Assembly (NCBI GenBank): GCA_964585685.1
Contig: CAZPEP010000018.1
Span: 33,029 to 97,028 of the forward strand
Length of the DNA: 64,000 nucleotides
Source of the DNA: JALHVH01 sp964585685
GTDB taxonomy: Bacteria > Acidobacteriota > Aminicenantia > Aminicenantales > Saccharicenantaceae
Direction: 5' to 3'
Both the position numbers and the translations under genes were made by a program. This document shows, piece by piece, positions 59,013 to 64,000 of this stretch. Numbering within the stretch: the stretch's first letter is position 1; every line of letters starts with the position of its first letter. The notes beneath the pieces were generated by a model. It did no database searches and had not been told where the DNA came from. It saw only the letters and a list, made by a program, of their open reading frames with translations.

Positions 59013-61544
59013 TCAATTGACGAATCTCTGCCGTGTCAGCGCATGAACGGCCCCTTTGACGCCGAAAATGTCTCCGGCGATATCCTGGGGACGGGGGTTC
59101 TTCCCCTCGACGAGAGGTATCGTCATGTAGAGCTTCCGATTCTTCCCGTCAAGGGCCAAACTAACGCCCGCCGGCTTTCTGGTTTCATATCCCTCGACGA
59201 GGGCCGTCAAAACCCGGATCGTCGGCCGTTTCCCGTCCTTCGTCAGGGTCTCCTCGATCTCCGGGTCCCGGAGGTCGAGCGCGTAGAGGGCCCCTTTCAG
59301 GACCCGGCTCAGGGAAGGGGTCTCGGGCCCGAGCCCCTCGACTCCCGTGATACGGATGCCGGGAGGGAGAGCCCGGTTCATTCGCCTCACGAATGCCGCC
59401 GCCTCGTAGAGGAACGGCGCCCGGAACTCTAGCGGCTCGGCCAGGCCTTCCATCCCCAGGGCCAGGGCCGGGCCATAGCTCATCAGCATCTTGGGGTGGA
59501 ATCCCTGGGATTTCGCAACCTCGACCCCCGCCCTCCGGAACGCCCGCTCGAGGACGTGGATGAGGTCGATGTGGGAAATGAACCGGGCGTTCCCCCGCTT
59601 GGAATAGACGGCCCGATAACGTTCCATGCTGTCGCTCGGCGTTCCCCAAACGGGAGGCTCCCTGAGCGTAACGCGCGGCCCCGCGCCCGACGATCGGGAC
59701 GAGAGCCTGAGATGGGGGACGTCGCATGCCGCGCACGGGCCGCAGATCTTTTCCAGGCAGGTGGGCGAAGGGGTGCCTTCGAGGGCCATCCTGTATTCGC
59801 GTACGAGATGCGCCTTTCGGATCCCGGTCTCCATGTGGTCCCAGGGAAGCCGGGCCCCGGTGTCGAGCGCACCCCGATAGATCACGGGGTCTATGCCTTC
59901 GCGGGAGAACGCCTCTGTCCAGAGCCTCGGCTCGAATCGGTCGCCCCAGCTGTCGAAGCGCGCCCCCGCCGCCCAGGCCGTTCTCAGGACGGGGTTGAGC
60001 CTGCGATCGCCCCGGGAGAAGGCCGCTTCGAGGAGGGAGACGTCGACCGGGTGCCTCTTGAACTCCACGGACCTCGACCTCCGCAGCTCCGCGCGGAGGT
60101 ACTCCTGCTTGGCCGCGAGCGTGTCCCCGTCGTCCATCGCCGCCCACTGGAACGCCGTATGGGGCTTCGGGATGAACGAGGACACACTGAGGTGGATGCG
60201 CGGGGGCGCCCCGAGGATCCTCTGCCCCGTTCCGAGGACGTCCCGGACAAGCGCCACGATCCCGGCAAGGTCCTCTTCCGTTTCGGTCGGAAGGCCGACC
60301 ATGAAATAGAGCTTGACGAGCTTCCAGCCCTTGGCGAAGGCGTAGGTCAAGGCGTCGTGGATCTCCCGGTCTTCCAGCTTCTTGTTGATCACCCTCCTCA
60401 GCCGCTCGGTCCCGGCTTCGGGGACCAAGGTGAATCCGGTCTTGCGGACCTTGACGATGTTCTCGACGATCTCCGGCGAGAGCCCCCGGGGTCTCAGGGA
60501 GGACAGGGAGAGGGAGATCTTCCGTTTCTCGAGCCCGCCCATCAGGACCCGAACCGTCTCCTCGAGGCGAGGGTAATCCAAGATGGACAGGGCGGTCAGG
60601 GAAGCGTCCTCATAACCGGTCTTCCCGAGGCTCGATCCCATGGTCCGGACTAGGCGGTCGGGGTCCTTGACCCGGTAGGGAAAGTACAGGCTCGCGGCCT
60701 GGCAGAACCGGCAGTTCTGGGGACACCCGCGCGCCGCCTCAACGGCCACGCGGTCAAACACGGCCCTCAGGCTCGGGACGACGATGGCGTCCGGGAATTC
60801 CGAATCCCGGAACGTTTCGAGGATGCGCTTCCCGATACGGACGGGGGCATCGCCCCTGGGTTCCGGAACGAGCAGCGGCGATCTCTCCGTCGGAACGGCG
60901 TCGTAAAGGGACGGGACGTACGCGCCGTGGACCGCGGCCAGCTCTCGGACCACCGCGCTCCTCGACGCGCCCGCCTCTTTCATGGCGACGACCTTGTCCA
61001 CGATCTCGAGGAAAGCCTCCTCGCCGTCCCCGGCCAGCATGAGGTCGAAAATCTCGGCGACGGGCTCGGGATTGAAGACGGCGGGACCGCCGGCGATGAC
61101 CAGGGGCTCGCCCTCCACCCGGTCGGCGGCGCGCGCGGGGATGCCGCCGAGGTCGAGGACCGTCAGGATATTCGAATAGTTGAGCTCGTAGAGCAGGGAG
61201 AAGCCGATGACGTCGAAATCCCGGAGCGGAATCCTGTTCTCCAAAGAATACAGGGGGATCCCGGCGCCCCGGAGACCCCGCTCGAAATCCGGCCAAGGAG
61301 CGAAGACTCTTTCCGCGAGGACGTCCGGACGGGCGTTCAGGATGTGATACAGGATCTTCTGACCGAGGTAGGACATTCCGATCTCATAGGCATCGGGGAA
61401 AACGAGGGCAACCCTGGCCTTGACCTTCCGCGGGTCCTTGCGCTTCTGATTCCATTCCCCGCCGACGTACCTCCCGGGCTTTTCGACGGCCCGGAGGACG
61501 CGCTCCAGGCGGCGAGAATCGATCGTTCCGCGATATCCGGCCAT
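59013..61544 (-). CDS. Radical SAM protein of the TIGR03960 type fused to a DUF2344 domain
   Basis: An 843-residue protein. An N-terminal B12-binding-like domain (YEIGMSYLGQKILYHILN) leads to the radical SAM core with CPQNCRFC near residue 275. From about residue 640 a DUF2344/TIGR03936 domain follows (FISHIDLIHVLERAFRR). This two-domain fusion is widespread next to rodA, rng or ribosomal genes and its target is unknown. Here rodA is two genes away. It precedes the acyl-CoA dehydrogenase gene. Confidence 0.9.
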   Translation of the reverse strand: MAGYRGTIDSRRLERVLRAVEKPGRYVGGEWNQKRKDPRKVKARVALVFPDAYEIGMSYLGQKILYHILNARPDVLAERVFAPWPDFERGLRGAGIPLYSLENRIPLRDFDVIGFSLLYELNYSNILTVLDLGGIPARAADRVEGEPLVIAGGPAVFNPEPVAEIFDLMLAGDGEEAFLEIVDKVVAMKEAGASRSAVVRELAAVHGAYVPSLYDAVPTERSPLLVPEPRGDAPVRIGKRILETFRDSEFPDAIVVPSLRAVFDRVAVEAARGCPQNCRFCQAASLYFPYRVKDPDRLVRTMGSSLGKTGYEDASLTALSILDYPRLEETVRVLMGGLEKRKISLSLSSLRPRGLSPEIVENIVKVRKTGFTLVPEAGTERLRRVINKKLEDREIHDALTYAFAKGWKLVKLYFMVGLPTETEEDLAGIVALVRDVLGTGQRILGAPPRIHLSVSSFIPKPHTAFQWAAMDDGDTLAAKQEYLRAELRRSRSVEFKRHPVDVSLLEAAFSRGDRRLNPVLRTAWAAGARFDSWGDRFEPRLWTEAFSREGIDPVIYRGALDTGARLPWDHMETGIRKAHLVREYRMALEGTPSPTCLEKICGPCAACDVPHLRLSSRSSGAGPRVTLREPPVWGTPSDSMERYRAVYSKRGNARFISHIDLIHVLERAFRRAGVEVAKSQGFHPKMLMSYGPALALGMEGLAEPLEFRAPFLYEAAAFVRRMNRALPPGIRITGVEGLGPETPSLSRVLKGALYALDLRDPEIEETLTKDGKRPTIRVLTALVEGYETRKPAGVSLALDGKNRKLYMTIPLVEGKNPRPQDIAGDIFGVKGAVHALTRQRFVN

Positions 61545-61708
61545 GCGGCCTATGATACAGGAAAATGGCGGGACTGGCGAGACGGGCGTGACGAACGAAA
61601 CTCGAGAGATGCGTAAGACTGGCGGGACGCGAGCGGTTGGCGAGACGCAAGAAACACGAGGCGCGGCCCCCTATCGATCACTGGACCCAGATCGCGCACC
61701 GGACGCGG

Positions 61709-62953
61709 CTATTTGGTCTCTCCGGCCCGCGATCGCTTCCGGCCGGACACGTACAAAGGCGATTCGGGGAGGAAGGCCGCGAGGACGGCGGCCCCTGCCG
61801 CCAGGGCGGCGAGGCCGATGAGCGAGGCCGTCATGGCCCCGTTCGACGGCGATCTCCCGGCGTTCATTGCGAAGATGAATATGATCCCCGAGATCTGCCC
61901 CATGACCAGCAGAAGGCTGTTCGACGTGCCTTCGGGGGCGGGATGGGTGATCTCGGCGGCGTATTGGAATCCGATCGGCCCGGCGCTCAGCAGAAAGAAG
62001 CCGAAAGCGAAGCCGGAGACCAAAAGAAGCCCGAGGCTCCCGGCGAAAGCCATTCCCAGGAGGCCCGGGATGAGCCCGGCTACGGCGGCGACGAGGAAAG
62101 GCTTCCGGCGCCCAGACCGGTCAGAGAACAGGGGGATGACGACCGCCCCGACGATGCCGCCAACAAGCATCAGGCAGCCCAGGAGCCCGGCCTGGGAGAT
62201 CGTGAAACCGCGTGGCCGGACGATGTCCTCGATCCAGGTCGATACTCCGTTGAACATGCCCAACCCAACGAAGAACATGGCGAGGAGGATGAGAAAGTCG
62301 CGACGCCGGAGCATGGCCTTGAGGCCGTCGAACATCAGGGTGCGCTCGTCGGGGCCTGCCGGCGTGGGCGGTTTCTCCCGCGCGGCGACGAGGAATATGA
62401 CCGCGGCCACGGCCATGGCAACACCGTAAATAAGGAGCATACAGTTCATGCCGACGCGAAGGAAGAGGTAGGGGCTGAGGAGCATGGCGACCAGCGGGCC
62501 GAGGTAGAGGGCCAGCGTCCCCAAGCCGGAGGCCGTGGCCCTTTCCCTGACCGGGAACCAACGGGCGGCGATCTTGGTGATGGCCCCGATGACAAAGGGC
62601 TGACCGACGGCGATACCGGTCTGAGAGACGAGGACCAGGGCGAAGTTCGAGGCGAAGAGCCCCCGGGTCAGGGCGAAAACGGCCGAGAGGATGGCCCCGA
62701 TGCCCACAGCCGCCTTGAAGCCCCACGTGTCGATCACCCAGGCCGCCGGCAGGAAGAACAGGATATAGACGACCATGAAGACCATGGACAGGAGGCCGAT
62801 GTTCAGAGCGGATGTCCCGTAGAACCCCGCTGCGGCGCTGGTGATCGGGGCGAACGAGATCCAGAGGATCTGGGTCATGGACGCGACCAGGACGAAAGCG
62901 GAAATGACGATCCAGCGGTAAGAATAGACTTTGTTGATTCCGGTGTTGTTCAT
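61709..62953 (-). CDS. MFS transporter
   Basis: A 414-residue major facilitator with twelve membrane helices. The loop 2-3 pattern is partly kept (AAWVIDTWGFKAAVG) and SDRSGRRKPF marks the inter-domain loop. WISFAPITSAA in helix 1 recalls FLVCR-like carriers, but that is weak evidence. Substrate unknown. Imperfect GCGAGAC repeats lie on both sides of the gene. Confidence 0.88.
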   Translation of the reverse strand: MNNTGINKVYSYRWIVISAFVLVASMTQILWISFAPITSAAAGFYGTSALNIGLLSMVFMVVYILFFLPAAWVIDTWGFKAAVGIGAILSAVFALTRGLFASNFALVLVSQTGIAVGQPFVIGAITKIAARWFPVRERATASGLGTLALYLGPLVAMLLSPYLFLRVGMNCMLLIYGVAMAVAAVIFLVAAREKPPTPAGPDERTLMFDGLKAMLRRRDFLILLAMFFVGLGMFNGVSTWIEDIVRPRGFTISQAGLLGCLMLVGGIVGAVVIPLFSDRSGRRKPFLVAAVAGLIPGLLGMAFAGSLGLLLVSGFAFGFFLLSAGPIGFQYAAEITHPAPEGTSNSLLLVMGQISGIIFIFAMNAGRSPSNGAMTASLIGLAALAAGAAVLAAFLPESPLYVSGRKRSRAGETK

Positions 62954-63028
62954 AGAGCTTGCCTCTTTCGACCGATTCCTTTACTCTTGTTATGAGGGTG
63001 ATTTTTGTCGCCTTTGCGCCTCTCTCTT

Positions 63029-63055
63029 TTCTCGCCTGTCTCGCTTGTCTCGCTC
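63029..63055. repeat. Three tandem 9-bp repeats next to rodA
   Basis: TTCTCGCCT, GTCTCGCTT and GTCTCGCTC follow each other without gaps. The same GCGAGAC core occurs at 61577-61583 and 61640-61646 on the other side of the MFS gene. The array ends one base before the rodA stop codon. Confidence 0.7.
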
Positions 63056-63056
63056 T

Positions 63057-64000
63057 TTATATATTGGCGAACCGCCGCATCCGGACGTTGACGACCAAGC
63101 CGATGGCGATGAAGTTCGAAAGCAGCGAGGAGCCGCCGTAGCTCAGCAGCGGCAGCGGCACTCCCGTCACCGGGAAGAGTCCGATGATCATCATGACGTT
63201 GACGAAGAACTGGAAGGCGATGAGCATGGAGGCCATGAAGACGATGTAGACACCGGCCCTGTCCCTGGAGTGGGCCGCCGTGGCGAACATCCGGGCCAGC
63301 ATCAGGAAGTATGCCAGGAGGACGAGGAAGACGCCGACGAACCCTGTTTCCTCCCCGATCACCGAGAAGATGAAGTCGGTGTGACGGGCCGGAAGGAAAC
63401 GGAGTTGGCTCTGCGATCCTTTCCCGAATCCCTTGCCGGTCAGCCCTCCCGAGCCGATGGCGATCTTGGATTGGAGGATATGGTAGCCGGCGCCCCGGGG
63501 GTCCTGGCCGGGATTGACCAGCGTCGTCAGCCGCCGCTTCTGATAGTTCCGGAGCCCGAAATTCCAGGTGACGACCCCCACGGCCAGGGAAGCGACGAGG
63601 AGAAGGGCGATGGTCCTTGTCCTCAGGCCGGCCAGGAAGAAGGCCGCAAGGAGGATGGGGAAGAAGGTCATGGCCGTCCCGAGATCGGGTTGGGCGGCGA
63701 CGAGAATGATCGGGGCCAGGACGAGAACCGCGGCCTGGGCGGCGGTATGCGAGCTGAGCGTGCTTTTCTTGTATTCCGAGAACAGGCGGGCCAGGAGGAG
63801 GATGACCGTAAGCTTGGCCACCTCCGACGGCTGGATCTGGAAGAACGGAAGGGTTATCCAGCTCTTCGTGTGGGCCACGAGCCTGGCGAAGAGAAGCATC
63901 CCCACGAGGACGACAAGCGACGCCATGTATAGATAGGGCGAATAGGTCATCAGGACCTTATAGTCCACCGCCAGGACGACAAAGAGGACGGCCAGGCTGA
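63057..64000 (-). CDS. rodA: Rod-shape-determining protein RodA (partial, 5' end outside window)
   Basis: A SEDS-family peptidoglycan glycosyltransferase; at least 314 residues are in the window. Recognised sequences are IQPSEVAKL, AAQPDLGTAMTFFP, the family motif GKGFGKGSQ, RHTDFIFSVIGEETGF and VPLPLLSYGGSSLL. A GTG at 63968 could pass for a start, but the frame stays open to base 64000 with a RodA-like helix (SLAVLFVVLAVDYK), so the true start lies outside. It polymerises glycan for cell elongation with a PBP2 partner. Confidence 0.95.
   Translation of the reverse strand, partial: SLAVLFVVLAVDYKVLMTYSPYLYMASLVVLVGMLLFARLVAHTKSWITLPFFQIQPSEVAKLTVILLLARLFSEYKKSTLSSHTAAQAAVLVLAPIILVAAQPDLGTAMTFFPILLAAFFLAGLRTRTIALLLVASLAVGVVTWNFGLRNYQKRRLTTLVNPGQDPRGAGYHILQSKIAIGSGGLTGKGFGKGSQSQLRFLPARHTDFIFSVIGEETGFVGVFLVLLAYFLMLARMFATAAHSRDRAGVYIVFMASMLIAFQFFVNVMMIIGLFPVTGVPLPLLSYGGSSLLSNFIAIGLVVNVRMRRFANI

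Noticed and set aside
1..64000. CRISPR arrays, prophage, insertion sequences or biosynthetic clusters
   Set aside because: I found no spaced direct-repeat array, transposase, integrase or phage gene in the window.

Overview
The window comes from a high-GC, Gram-negative (diderm) bacterium. It carries BamD, a TonB-dependent receptor, several outer-membrane beta-barrels, lipoproteins, an ExbD protein and L,D-transpeptidases. The gene mix suggests Candidatus Aminicenantes or a neighbouring Acidobacteriota lineage: an HspR-type regulator with dnaK-dnaJ, a sulfatase with a non-Cys signature, a TIGR03960-type radical SAM protein near rodA, and a FadF-like iron-sulfur oxidoreductase. This placement is inference; no marker here settles it. 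The DNA reads as chromosomal housekeeping sequence with no prophage, insertion sequence or CRISPR array. Both ends cut genes: pstS at the left and rodA at the right.

Layout. 1-1935: a phosphate-uptake unit (porin, pstS) behind Pho-box-like direct repeats. 2011-6088: a P2A-type calcium ATPase and a Tat-exported QueG/reductive-dehalogenase-like iron-sulfur protein. 6250-6579: a tRNA-Asn(GUU) gene split by a 254-nt group I intron in the anticodon, the most striking object here. 6681-7349: a methyltransferase. 7492-12599: one operon dnaK-dnaJ-hspR-sigma factor-DnaC-like ATPase. 12723-15733: two L,D-transpeptidases, a hypothetical secreted protein and a helical lipoprotein. 16081-17430: malic enzyme. 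17492-25810: a tightly overlapped nuoABCDEFGHI operon ending in an MBL-fold hydrolase and lacking nuoJ-N. 25916-36763: sulfatase, dihydrolipoyl dehydrogenase, TonB-dependent receptor plus barrel, FadF-like oxidoreductase, a membrane protein and threonine aldolase.

36929-45838: a PASTA protein, rpe, a sugar epimerase, bamD, a barrel, a subtilase, recN, a C_GCAxxG_C_C protein and miaB. 46011-51490: a compact translation operon nusA-infB-ylxP-rbfA-nrnA-truB. 51585-52150: two overlapping DUF507 genes. 52151-52841: a gene-free stretch with several hairpins and a clear terminator. 52842-57762: a PKD/beta-barrel protein, a frameshifted glutamine amidotransferase, a tandem-ACT protein, a glycosyltransferase, ExbD and a thioredoxin-like protein. 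57836-64000: acyl-CoA dehydrogenase, radical SAM protein, MFS transporter and RodA.

How the genes fit together. Complex I modules, malic enzyme, lipoamide dehydrogenase, acyl-CoA dehydrogenase and the FadF-like protein suggest respiratory or fatty-acid electron flow to quinone. Most operons use 1-19 nt overlaps (often ATGA), so translational coupling is common. Sigma-70-like promoters (-35 TTGACA-like, 16-18 nt spacer, -10 TATAAT-like) can be read in front of many transcription units and helped choose several start codons.
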